From Rhizobium altiplani (GTDB lineage: Bacteria; Pseudomonadota; Alphaproteobacteria; Rhizobiales; Rhizobiaceae): 64,000 bases of DNA. The stretch is taken from NCBI RefSeq assembly GCF_001542405.1, contig NZ_LNCD01000145.1:112070-176069 (forward strand). The letters are read 5' to 3'. Position 1 is the stretch's first letter, and each line of letters opens with the position of its first letter. The position numbers were made by a program, and so were the translations under genes. The notes under the pieces were generated by a model that had not been told where the DNA came from, did no database searches, and was given only the letters and a program-made list of their open reading frames with translations. Below, piece after piece: positions 51,818 to 59,780 of this stretch.

Positions 51818-52426
51818 TTACTTGTTCGTCGTTGAACCCGTGGCGGTGGTATCCGTTGTACCGCCAGGCGCAGGGGCCCTCTCGGCTGCAATCATCTGAA
51901 GCGTCTTGAACTGCGGAGCCGCCTTCAGCGTTTCTGCGGTCTCGGACGTGGTCAGCTTCACTGTGCCGTCCTGCGTGTTCTGAGCGACGGTGATCTTATC
52001 CATCGGAACGGCAACATCCTTTTCGCCGATTCCAAGGAAGCCGCCGACGCCGATGATCGCTGCGACCAGGCCGCCGTCCTTCTTCATGATCAGGTCGTTG
52101 ACCTCACCGATGCTCTCGTTCTGGCCGGTGTAGACCGACTGGCCAATATAGGTGTTGGCACTGATCTGATCGGCGGCCTGCTCCGTTAGATATCCACCAC
52201 TCGCCTGCGCGGTGTCAGCCGTTGCGGCCGGCGCCGGAGCCTGAGCGGCGTTGTCCATCGGTGCTGTGGCGTCCGGGACCTTCGGCGGAGCTGCCGGGTC
52301 GGCCGGCGCGGCCTGTGTTGCCGGAGCGCCTGGTGCTGCCGGCTGAGTCTGTGAGAATGTCGCCGGTGCAAAAGCCGTGGCAAACAGCGCGCTAGCGGCA
52401 ACAGTCTTCAGGAGTTTGCTTGTCAT
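51818..52426 (-). CDS. Exported PRC-barrel domain protein
   Basis: This 202-residue protein has a signal peptide (MTSKLLKTVAASALFATAFA), a long Ala/Pro-rich stretch (about 25-75), and a PRC-barrel domain (about 90-160: IGQSVYTGQNESIGEVNDLIM then GVGGFLGIGEKDVAVPM). A Thr-rich tail follows. PRC-barrel proteins are common in rhizobial envelopes but their role is unclear; some are stress-related. It stands alone, convergent with the GGDEF-EAL gene 58 bases away. Its 232-base upstream gap holds the promoter and the terminator of the next operon. Confidence 0.86.
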   Translation of the reverse strand: MTSKLLKTVAASALFATAFAPATFSQTQPAAPGAPATQAAPADPAAPPKVPDATAPMDNAAQAPAPAATADTAQASGGYLTEQAADQISANTYIGQSVYTGQNESIGEVNDLIMKKDGGLVAAIIGVGGFLGIGEKDVAVPMDKITVAQNTQDGTVKLTTSETAETLKAAPQFKTLQMIAAERAPAPGGTTDTTATGSTTNK

Positions 52427-52611
52427 TTTGAACCTACCTTTGCGTTCCTGAGGGATCTTTAGCCCGCTCCCGCCATGCTCGGCGTTTGCGGCCGGTTCCC
52501 TATTGAAATGAACGGGATTTCAATTGGTTCCCGAAAAAAATCGCGCAAAAATTGCTAATTCCACGGACCTTTTAGCTCATACGATGTATGGCCACGCGGG
52601 GTTCGGTCGAC

Positions 52612-52637
52612 AAAAAAGGGGCGCCAAATGGCGCCCC
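52612..52637 (-). terminator. Terminator of the sugar-acid operon
   Basis: On the minus strand a GGGGCGCC-ATTT-GGCGCCCC hairpin is followed by TTTTTT. It is placed 21 bases beyond the lactonase stop, at the end of the SDR-dgoK-dgoA-lactonase operon. Confidence 0.93.
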
Positions 52638-52658
52638 GGGAAGCCTGATTATGGTTCT

Positions 52659-53546
52659 TCACATCACGTAAACCGGGTCGAAAACGCCCTTCACCGTAAC
52701 ATCCAGTTCGAGCAGGGAACCCGCCTGCGGTTGCATCGAGCGGGCATGCTCATCGAGCCCCTCCCACGCCGTGGTGACGGCAAGCCGGTCACCGTTTGTC
52801 CCGATGAAGGCAGGGCATGACGGCTGTGACGCCGGCACCTTGTAGCGTGCAATGCGCAGTCCATCAGGGCTGTAGCGATCGACGGTACCGGCACCCCAAC
52901 GGGCATTCCAGATGTATCCGTCGGCATCCACCACCGAGCCGTCGATGCCACCCGGCTCATCCATCGTGTCCACAAGCACGATCGGCTCGCCTGTCGGGAG
53001 ACCGGTCTGCGGATCGACCATCACACGCATCAGCCGGCTGATGCGTGTATCGGTGAAGTAGCCCATCGTTCCATCCGGCGAGAAGCAGATCGAATTCGGG
53101 ATGCTGATGCCATCGAATATCTTGGTTACGCGACCGCCGGCGACATGGTAGATGGCGCCTGCACGGCTTTCCGCCCGCTTGCTCATCGTGCCGATCCAGA
53201 GCGAGCCGGAGGGGTGGGTGCGGCCGTCGTTCGAGCGGTTTTCCGGTTTGTCGCTTTCAAGAGCTGCATAGAAGGTCAGATTGCCGCTCTTGATATCGCG
53301 AATGAAAAGGCCTTGTTCGGTCGCAAGCAGCTGCCGGTCAGGATCGACCCGGGCGAGCACGCTCGCCATCATCGGCAGCGCATGCACCTTCTTCTCTTCC
53401 GTCGAAAGGTTCAGCTCGTGCAACTCCTTGCCAAGAATATTGAACCACCAGACCGTGTTGGTGTCCGGATCGTAGGTCGGCCCCTCACCAAGCACGGAGT
53501 TGGTGCTGCAGAGTGTCCTGCCCGCGAACTCATGAATTTCCGTCAT
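52659..53546 (-). CDS. SMP-30/gluconolactonase-family lactonase
   Basis: This 295-residue protein has a six-bladed beta-propeller of the SMP-30/gluconolactonase/LRE family. Characteristic pieces are LGEGPTYDPDTNTVWWFNI near the N-terminus (metal-binding Glu), NDGRTHPSGSLWIGTM, IPNSICFSPDG and GGIDGSVVDADGYIWNARW. It hydrolyses sugar lactones with a divalent metal. In this operon it would open the lactone made by the sugar dehydrogenase. It begins 5 bases after the dgoA stop. Confidence 0.9.
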   Translation of the reverse strand: MTEIHEFAGRTLCSTNSVLGEGPTYDPDTNTVWWFNILGKELHELNLSTEEKKVHALPMMASVLARVDPDRQLLATEQGLFIRDIKSGNLTFYAALESDKPENRSNDGRTHPSGSLWIGTMSKRAESRAGAIYHVAGGRVTKIFDGISIPNSICFSPDGTMGYFTDTRISRLMRVMVDPQTGLPTGEPIVLVDTMDEPGGIDGSVVDADGYIWNARWGAGTVDRYSPDGLRIARYKVPASQPSCPAFIGTNGDRLAVTTAWEGLDEHARSMQPQAGSLLELDVTVKGVFDPVYVM

Positions 53547-53551
53547 ATGCC

Positions 53552-54184
53552 TTAAGCTCCTACGGCTGCGTCATAGGCGTAAATGGTCGCCTTGGCACGC
53601 TCGGCAACCTCTGCGGCGGTCATTCCCGGCTTGTAGAGGCTGGTGCCGAGGCCGAAGGCATTTATGCCAGCCTTGGTGTAATCGGAGAAATTCTTGTCCG
53701 AAACACCACCAACGGCCGCAATCACGAGCTCCGGCGGCAGAATTGCGCGGATAGCGGTGATGCCCGACGGTCCGAGAACGCTGGCGGGGAAAAACTTCAA
53801 CCCCGTTGCGCCGGCGCGGGCAGCCGCCAATGCCTCCGTCGGCGTGAAGACGCCCGGCATCGTCACCATACCGTAGTTGCGGGCGAGAATAATGACCTCG
53901 GGCTCGACGTTCGGCGTGACCAGCAGCTTGCCGCCTGCCGAATGGAGGCTGTCGACGGCCTCGGTCGTCAGCACGGTCCCGGCCCCGATGAGGCAATCGG
54001 CCGGCGCCATCTTTGCGGCAATCTCGATCGACTTGAACGGCTCGGGCGAGTTCAGCGGGATTTCGATGGCGGTCAGACCGTTTTCGATCAGTGCGCCGAC
54101 CACGCCTTCGGTTTCTTCAGGCTTGATGCCACGTAGAATGGCAATCAGTGGACGCTTCATCGTAGGAAAGGGGATGCGGTTCAT
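53552..54184 (-). CDS. dgoA: 2-dehydro-3-deoxy-6-phosphogalactonate aldolase
   Basis: This 210-residue class I aldolase of the KDPG/KDPGal family cleaves 2-dehydro-3-deoxy-6-phosphogalactonate into pyruvate and glyceraldehyde-3-phosphate. The catalytic Schiff-base lysine is in GLKFFPAS, and the catalytic Glu is in AIEIPLN. The neighbouring dgoK favours the galactonate form over KDPG. Enzyme order and the 15-base gap to dgoK support co-transcription. Confidence 0.93.
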   Translation of the reverse strand: MNRIPFPTMKRPLIAILRGIKPEETEGVVGALIENGLTAIEIPLNSPEPFKSIEIAAKMAPADCLIGAGTVLTTEAVDSLHSAGGKLLVTPNVEPEVIILARNYGMVTMPGVFTPTEALAAARAGATGLKFFPASVLGPSGITAIRAILPPELVIAAVGGVSDKNFSDYTKAGINAFGLGTSLYKPGMTAAEVAERAKATIYAYDAAVGA

Positions 54185-54199
54185 CGCTTTGGTACTTTC

Positions 54200-55117
54200 T
54201 CAGTTCGGCCAAATAGTTTTGGCGGCGGCAGCAAGGCCGCCACGGACGGCCGTGTCAGCATCAATGGTGTTGTAGGATAAAGATAATGCCTTGAAGGCCG
54301 CTTCATAAAGGCCCTGCAGCCGGCCGGCGGCGACGAGAGTGACGTCGACGCCCGTCCCCGCATCTGACATCGCGCCCGCGATTTCCAGGCCGATCAGGGT
54401 CCCGGATATCTTCGCCTGCGCAGCCGCAGCGGTCAGACCATGCAGCAACTGGCCCGAGCGCGCGGTAAAGAAGAGGTTGGTCGCCATCGCGGGTCGGTCA
54501 TAGGCCGTTTTTACGGCGCTCTCGAAGGCTGCCTCGTCCGCCGGGCTCTGATCGGCACCGGCGATTGCATGCGACAGGATCGTGTGCTTGGAGATCGCGT
54601 CGAAAAGTTCGCCGGTCATGAAGCTGGAGAAACCGGTGACACGACCATTCTTGACATGCACCCATTTCGAATGCGTTCCGGGCATGCAGACCGCCTGCGA
54701 CCCAGTGCTTTGCGGGCCAAGCGCACCGAGGAGCTGTGTTTCCTCGCCGCGCATGACATCTGGCCGCGCCGGATCCCTCTGTGCAAGTCCGGGCAGGATG
54801 CGGACGTCCCGGGTCTGGCCGGGGACGGATACGGCGCCGGTCAGGATCGAGGATAGCGATGCCGGGACATCGACATAGCCCGCTTCGACCCATCCCTGTT
54901 TCGCACCTGCCATGCCGCAGATGATGACCGGAAGATTTTCCGGCGGATTTACCTTGCCCAAGTGCGAGGCGAGAACCTCGGCAAATCCGGTCTTCGCTGC
55001 CGTCGTCATACCTTCATTGCCACGGCTTTCGGCCAGGACGCTGTCATCCTTGCCGATCAGCCAGAGCCGAAAACTGCTCGTTCCCCAATCCACCGCGACA
55101 TAAGCGGGATCCGCCAT
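54200..55117 (-). CDS. dgoK: 2-dehydro-3-deoxygalactonokinase
   Basis: This 305-residue sugar-acid kinase of the DgoK family has the N-terminal phosphate-binding motif VDWGTSSFRLWLI and further conserved MAGAKQGWVEAGYV and CMPGTHSKWVHV. It phosphorylates 2-dehydro-3-deoxy-D-galactonate with ATP, providing the substrate for DgoA. Its ATG overlaps the stop of the SDR gene (ATGA), so the two are translationally coupled. Confidence 0.94.
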   Translation of the reverse strand: MADPAYVAVDWGTSSFRLWLIGKDDSVLAESRGNEGMTTAAKTGFAEVLASHLGKVNPPENLPVIICGMAGAKQGWVEAGYVDVPASLSSILTGAVSVPGQTRDVRILPGLAQRDPARPDVMRGEETQLLGALGPQSTGSQAVCMPGTHSKWVHVKNGRVTGFSSFMTGELFDAISKHTILSHAIAGADQSPADEAAFESAVKTAYDRPAMATNLFFTARSGQLLHGLTAAAAQAKISGTLIGLEIAGAMSDAGTGVDVTLVAAGRLQGLYEAAFKALSLSYNTIDADTAVRGGLAAAAKTIWPN

Positions 55118-55887
55118 CAGAAAATGCCTCCATCGACAATAAGAGATTGTGCGCTCATCGCCGCCGCGCAGCTAGACGCCAGAAACAGGCACGGACCGAC
55201 GATCGCATCGGCGTGCAGAACCTTCTTGATGCATTGGCGCTGCACCGTTTGCGCAATGCCGTCCTCGGTCAGCCAAAGCTTCATCTGGCGATCCGTGACG
55301 ATCATGCCGGGCAGAATGCAATTGACGCGGATGTTATCCGGTCCGAGCTTGCCGGCCAGGCTTTTCGTCAGTCCGATCACGCCGGCCTTCGCGGTCGTGT
55401 AGGCCGGGAATTCGGGCATGTTGAGGAGAAAGGCGATCGACGACATGTTGATCACCGCGCCGCCGCCAGCGGCACGCATCGAGGGCGCGACGGCTTGCGT
55501 GGTGAAGAAGACGTGCCGCAGGTTGGTCGCCTGGTTGTTGTCCCAATATTCCTCGGTCACCGTTTCGAAATCGTGTCGGTCGTCGCGGGCGGCATTGTTG
55601 ACGAGCACGCTGATCGGACCGGAGTGAGCGACAACCTCGTCGACTGTCCTGCGGATGGCGGCGACATCGCGAAGGTCGGCCTTATGAAAGCGAACGGGAT
55701 GCAAGGTGTCGCGCGACAGCCTCGCGACGAGGTCATGGCTTTCCGTTTCCGCGATGTCGATGAAGGAAACCTTGGCGCCTTGTCGGGCGAAGCCTTCGAC
55801 AATCGCTGCCCCGATGCCTGACCCGCCTCCCGTGATCAGGACCGTGCGGTCCCTGAATTCCGGAAACTGCGCAACAATACCCGTCAC
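55117..55887 (-). CDS. SDR-family sugar dehydrogenase
   Basis: This 256-residue short-chain dehydrogenase has the cofactor motif TGGGSGIGAAIVEGF, NNAARDD, and the catalytic Ser-Tyr-Lys set in MSSIAF and YTTAKAG. It starts with GTG after GGGAGGAAATA. By context it should oxidise an aldose (galactose-like or L-arabinose/fucose-like) to its lactone, the first step of the route completed by the next three genes. Exact sugar not determinable from sequence. It is divergent from the IclR gene. Confidence 0.88.
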   Translation of the reverse strand: MTGIVAQFPEFRDRTVLITGGGSGIGAAIVEGFARQGAKVSFIDIAETESHDLVARLSRDTLHPVRFHKADLRDVAAIRRTVDEVVAHSGPISVLVNNAARDDRHDFETVTEEYWDNNQATNLRHVFFTTQAVAPSMRAAGGGAVINMSSIAFLLNMPEFPAYTTAKAGVIGLTKSLAGKLGPDNIRVNCILPGMIVTDRQMKLWLTEDGIAQTVQRQCIKKVLHADAIVGPCLFLASSCAAAMSAQSLIVDGGIF

Positions 55888-55990
55888 TATTTCCTCCCGG
55901 CTTTCGGTTGTTCTATTATTTGGAACTTAATTTGACTATGTGGAATTATCCGACTACCCTGGCATTTCTGTCAAGGCGTTTGGGGCAACA

Positions 55991-56785
55991 ATGAGTGCGG
56001 CAAAAGGGAGTGCGCCCGAGAGGCGCGACACGGGCACCCTCGGCAAGCTGATGGTCCTTCTCGACCTGGTGACCCACGCCGACGGTCCCATGCGCTTCAC
56101 GGATATACTGGCAGTTGCCGATCAGCCGCGTGGTACGGTCCACCGCCAACTCAGCCATCTCGTGGAGGAGGGCCTACTCGAGATCGATGCGGAGGGCAGA
56201 TACTCGCCGGGCTTACGGCTTTTGGACTTCGCGTCTCGCAGTTGGGCGCGCAACGAGTTTCGTCTGGTTGCGGAGCCGCATCTTAAGGCTCTCCAGAATT
56301 TGACTGCTGAAACGGTCCATCTCGGCGTGCTGCGCGGCACCTCGATCATCTACCTCGACAAGTTCGAAGGGCAGCAGCCCGTCAGAATGTATTCGCAGAT
56401 TGGTAACGCCTCACCGGTCTATTGCACCGGCGTCGGCAAGGCGGCCCTTTCCATCCTGCCCAGAGAGCGGGTCAAGGCCTTGGTGGCGGACCTCTCCTTC
56501 CATCGGTTCACGGCAAACACCCATACGGCCGAGTCGCTTCTTGCTGAGATCGAGCAGATACGGGAGCAGGGCCATGCCTTCGACCGTGAGGAGCACGAGG
56601 TCGGGATTCGCTGTATTGCTGCGCCGATCTGGTCGGAAACTCAGTCGCTTGTTGGCGGCGTTTCCGTGACTGGTCCGGCTTACAGGCTCACTATGGAAAA
56701 GCTTTCGGAATGGGCGGCTCCGATCCAGCAGTCGGCTGAACGGATCATGGAGGCGATGCGCATCGGGCTTGGTCCGCGTCGCTGA
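55991..56785 (+). CDS. IclR-family transcriptional regulator
   Basis: This 264-residue protein has an N-terminal winged helix-turn-helix (about 15-75: GTLGKLMVLLDLVTHADGPM, then QPRGTVHRQLSHLVEEGLL) and the IclR effector domain (about 90-255; LGVLRGTSIIYLDKFEGQ; CIAAPIWSETQSLVGGVSV). It probably represses the divergent SDR-dgoK-dgoA-lactonase operon and is relieved by a sugar acid. I use the ATG at 55991 with a GGGG ribosome binding site. The 103-base divergent gap contains AT-rich repeats of TGGAA. Confidence 0.92.
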   Translation: MSAAKGSAPERRDTGTLGKLMVLLDLVTHADGPMRFTDILAVADQPRGTVHRQLSHLVEEGLLEIDAEGRYSPGLRLLDFASRSWARNEFRLVAEPHLKALQNLTAETVHLGVLRGTSIIYLDKFEGQQPVRMYSQIGNASPVYCTGVGKAALSILPRERVKALVADLSFHRFTANTHTAESLLAEIEQIREQGHAFDREEHEVGIRCIAAPIWSETQSLVGGVSVTGPAYRLTMEKLSEWAAPIQQSAERIMEAMRIGLGPRR

Positions 56786-56830
56786 ACTGCTGACGGCCGG
56801 CTTGGCCTAAAGCACAATATTGAGATTTTC

Positions 56831-56843
56831 TGACGAATCGTCA
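56831..56843. promoter_or_regulatory. Palindrome TGACGA-A-TCGTCA upstream of the LuxR-type gene
   Basis: A perfect six-base dyad with a one-base centre lies 133 bases before the LuxR ATG, in a 190-base gap. It might be an operator for this regulator or for another factor. Function inferred only. Confidence 0.4.
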
Positions 56844-56975
56844 CAATTGATGCTCGTCAATCCCCCGTCTTGGGGTGTATGTGCTGGTAGATCGTCACCG
56901 GCGATACAAACTAGGGACGGCGCGGAGGCGTCGCCGCCCATCAGGCTTCCATCTTTTTTTGAGTTGAACAAGTAA

Positions 56976-57707
56976 ATGACTTCATCGCAGCCAGGATCTT
57001 CCGTGGACGTACACGTTAGCGAGATCGCCGGACTGAAAACGCAGTTCGATATTTTCCGCTTCATGAAGAAGGTAACGGAAGCCTATCGGGCGCGGGCCTT
57101 TATGGTTTTCAATCTTCCTTCCGTGACAGCACGGGACCTGCAGAGCAGCACGGTCATCTCGAGCTGGCCGGTGGAACTTCTGGCTGCCTACGACCACGAG
57201 GGGCTTGTGGCCAATAGCCCGGTCATGAAGCGGCTTCGGACTTCGACAACGCCCTTCTTCAATGACGTGTCGCAAGCGAAACTGGATCGCCCCGACGGGA
57301 AGGCGGGCATCGTCAAGGCACTTTTCGAACGCTTTCGCATGATGCGTTGCGCCTATTTTCCAACCCACGAGCCCTCAGGCGGTCGTGGCGCCATTTCATT
57401 CTCAGGCGATCGCGAGGCATTCACCGCAGAAGAAATGCGCGAACTCCACTATATCTCCATCCACGTCTTCGACCGGTTGGCGGAGATCCGCAACCATGAC
57501 AACTGCGTCACCGATACCTTGACCGATCGGGAGATCGATTGTCTGAACTGGACCGCGGCTGGCAAGACCAGTGTGGAGATTGCCGAAATCCTCACCCTGT
57601 CCGAGCATACGGTGAACCACTACCTGAACCGCGCGACAAGAAAGCTGGATACGGCAAACCGGACGCAGGCAGTCGCCAAGGCGCTGCGGATCGGTCTCAT
57701 AAAGTAA
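56976..57707 (+). CDS. LuxR-type orphan regulator with a diverged autoinducer-like domain
   Basis: This 243-residue protein has an N-terminal autoinducer-binding-like domain (about 15-165) and a C-terminal LuxR helix-turn-helix (about 178-240: LTDREIDCLNWTAAGKTSVEIAEIL, then TVNHYLNRATRKLD). No luxI-type synthase is adjacent, so this is a LuxR solo. Compared with TraR, the usual Trp/Asp-Pro/Trp ligand residues are not kept: the Asp-Pro pair is Ser-Pro in ANSPV and the later PFxW is PFFND. So a non-AHL ligand or no ligand is likely. The ATG at 56976 has only a weak ribosome binding site. Confidence 0.85.
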   Translation: MTSSQPGSSVDVHVSEIAGLKTQFDIFRFMKKVTEAYRARAFMVFNLPSVTARDLQSSTVISSWPVELLAAYDHEGLVANSPVMKRLRTSTTPFFNDVSQAKLDRPDGKAGIVKALFERFRMMRCAYFPTHEPSGGRGAISFSGDREAFTAEEMRELHYISIHVFDRLAEIRNHDNCVTDTLTDREIDCLNWTAAGKTSVEIAEILTLSEHTVNHYLNRATRKLDTANRTQAVAKALRIGLIK

Positions 57708-58224
57708 GGGTTGCGCAAATTGTGGGCTTGCCAATCATTCGCGCCCAATTTCTCGCCAATTCCGACGACCCCGGCGCCATGCCGCGCCGGCATTGCTGGC
57801 GGTTTGCCAATTGGCATGTTTTCTGCTTGCTTACATTCAGCGGTCCAGAGGGGACCTGGCACGACGCCGGACAAACGGCGCGGCCTGCATACCGCCAGCC
57901 GATGCCACAGGCCCGACCTCGGGCGTAGGGCGTCGGCGGCGGTTGTTGCCTTTAGAACACGCCGCCGACGGCATCCCTCACGCTTGCTCTTCCCATGGGC
58001 ATTTTTCGCTGGCCTTTTGTGACGCTTGCTCTAGTTCGCAAGGCTTAGCTCGCTATCCTGGAAGGCTGTTGTGACCATCAGGGCGAAAGCCCGGCGGACT
58101 TGGTGGACATAGTGGCCTTCCGGTGAGCCTCGCCTCCTCAAATGCGGTCCCGATCGCCGATTTTGTTTGGCGAAGAGGCGGCGCTCCTCTATCTAGAATG
58201 CCAAACACAGGCAGTGAGGATGGA
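57708..58224. other. 517-base gap with several GC-rich hairpins, candidate structured RNA
   Basis: No credible protein is encoded. The middle contains CGCCG-N-CGGCG near 57870-57890, GCCCGA-CC-TCGGGC at 57911-57924, and a ten-base perfect stem CGTCGGCGGC (57931-57940) with GCCGCCGACG (57961-57970) around a 20-base loop. The crowding of stems in about 130 bases suggests a small RNA or a long leader upstream of mrp. A distant 6S-like resemblance (GCCTTTAGAACAC in the loop) was noted but cannot be confirmed. Confidence 0.35.
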
Positions 58225-59379
58225 ATGACGGGCGTCACCAAGGAACAGGTTCTCGAAACGCTGAAGACCGTACGCGGCCCCGATCTCGAGCATGATATCG
58301 TCGAGCTCGGTATGGTGTCTGATGTCTTCATTTCCGACGGCAAAGTCTATTTTTCCATCACCGTTCCGGCCGATCAGGCTAAGGAGCTCGAGCCGCTTCG
58401 TCTGGCTGCCGAACGGGTCATCAAGGAAATGCCGGGCGTCAAGGGAGCGCTGGTTGCGCTGACGGCAGACAAAAAGGCCGGTTCCGGCTCGGCGCCGGTC
58501 TCGCGCCCGCAGCCGCAGGCCGGGCATGACCATCATGGCCCTGCGCACGCCCCGCAACAGCAGCCGCGCGCCGGCAAGCTCGGCGTTCCCGGTATCGGCG
58601 CGATCATCGCCGTCGCCTCCGGCAAGGGGGGCGTTGGAAAGTCCACGACGGCCGTCAATCTTGCGCTCGGCCTCCAGGCAAATGGCTTGCGTGTTGGCAT
58701 TCTCGACGCCGATATCTACGGCCCCTCGATGCCGCGGCTGCTGAAGATTTCCGGCCGCCCCACCCAAATCGATGGGCGCATCATCAACCCGATGGAGAAT
58801 TACGGGCTCAAGGTCATGTCGATGGGCTTCCTCGTCGATGAGGAGACCGCCATGATCTGGCGTGGCCCCATGGTGCAATCGGCATTGATGCAAATGCTGC
58901 GTGAGGTGGCCTGGGGCGAACTGGACGTGCTTGTCGTTGATATGCCGCCCGGCACCGGCGATGCGCAGTTGACGATGGCGCAGCAGGTGCCGCTGGCGGG
59001 CGCCGTCATCGTTTCGACGCCGCAGGATCTCGCCCTCGTCGATGCCCGCAAGGGCTTGAACATGTTCAAGAAGGTCGAGGTCCCCGTGCTCGGCATCGTC
59101 GAGAACATGAGCTATTTCATCGCGCCCGATACCGGTACCCGCTACGATATCTTTGGTCATGGCGGGGCTCGCAAGGAAGCCGAGCGCATCGGCGTTCCTT
59201 TCCTCGGTGAAGTACCGCTGACGATGAACATTCGTGAGACGTCCGACGCCGGCACGCCGCTTGTCGCGACGGAGCCGAACGGCATTGTTGCCGGCATCTA
59301 TCGCGACATCGCGACCAAGGTCTGGCAGCAGCTCGGCGGGCAGCCGCAGCGGGCCGCACCGGAGATTGTTTTCGAGTGA
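58225..59379 (+). CDS. mrp: Mrp/ApbC-family iron-sulfur carrier ATPase, CxxC missing
   Basis: This 384-residue P-loop protein has an N-terminal MIP18/DUF59 domain (about 5-80), a His-rich linker (HDHHGPAH near 101), the deviant Walker A GKGGVGKST (133-141), and DVLVVDMPPGTGDAQL. It assists [4Fe-4S] cluster delivery. In typical Mrp/ApbC the segment after NMSYF contains a CPxC pair that holds the cluster, but here it reads IAPDTGTRYDIFGHGG, so the cysteines are absent. The ATG at 58225 with GAGGATGGA upstream is used; longer frames to 58123 are not supported. Confidence 0.92.
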   Translation: MTGVTKEQVLETLKTVRGPDLEHDIVELGMVSDVFISDGKVYFSITVPADQAKELEPLRLAAERVIKEMPGVKGALVALTADKKAGSGSAPVSRPQPQAGHDHHGPAHAPQQQPRAGKLGVPGIGAIIAVASGKGGVGKSTTAVNLALGLQANGLRVGILDADIYGPSMPRLLKISGRPTQIDGRIINPMENYGLKVMSMGFLVDEETAMIWRGPMVQSALMQMLREVAWGELDVLVVDMPPGTGDAQLTMAQQVPLAGAVIVSTPQDLALVDARKGLNMFKKVEVPVLGIVENMSYFIAPDTGTRYDIFGHGGARKEAERIGVPFLGEVPLTMNIRETSDAGTPLVATEPNGIVAGIYRDIATKVWQQLGGQPQRAAPEIVFE

Positions 59380-59487
59380 AATGCTTCGCTGCCGCTAGAC
59401 TCCCAATTGCGGAGGAAATGTGGTGAAACGGCGCAGTAAGCGTAAGATGTCTTGATTCTTTCGCAGCTTTCCGTCATATGGCGCGCC

Positions 59488-59508
59488 GTCGCCATGAGGC
59501 GGTTTTTT
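59488..59508 (+). terminator. Possible terminator after mrp
   Basis: GTCGCC-ATGA-GGCGGT is a six-base stem with two G-T pairs, followed by TTTTTT. It lies 110 bases after the mrp stop, so it may terminate a long 3' tail. Confidence 0.5.
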
Positions 59509-59780
59509 GCGAATGCTCGATGATGGCCACCCCGCCGGGGCGGTCAGCTGCATGGTCGGAGTTATCTTGGTCGAAGGATTGGCGACTGCGATGCGGTTGA
59601 GCACGTTGCATATCCTGGCGGTTGCCGGATGTGCCAGGAGTCGTATGAACTTTCTTCAATCGCTTTCATTAAGATCGGGAACTTGCATCCCGCGCGCTCT
59701 CGCAGGCGGCGCGCCGTGGAAGGGCTTTCGATGAAAACAGCGATGCGCGCAACAAGCCCTGATTGCCAGAGGCCCAACCG
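59509..59780. other. Non-coding stretch between mrp and corA
   Basis: Together with the part just after mrp this is 400 bases without a credible gene. Short frames on both strands lack ribosome binding sites and family support. The corA promoter probably lies near its end. Confidence 0.45.

Noticed and set aside
59507..59734. 75-codon plus-strand frame between mrp and corA
   Set aside because: No ribosome binding site or homology, and it begins just after a probable terminator.
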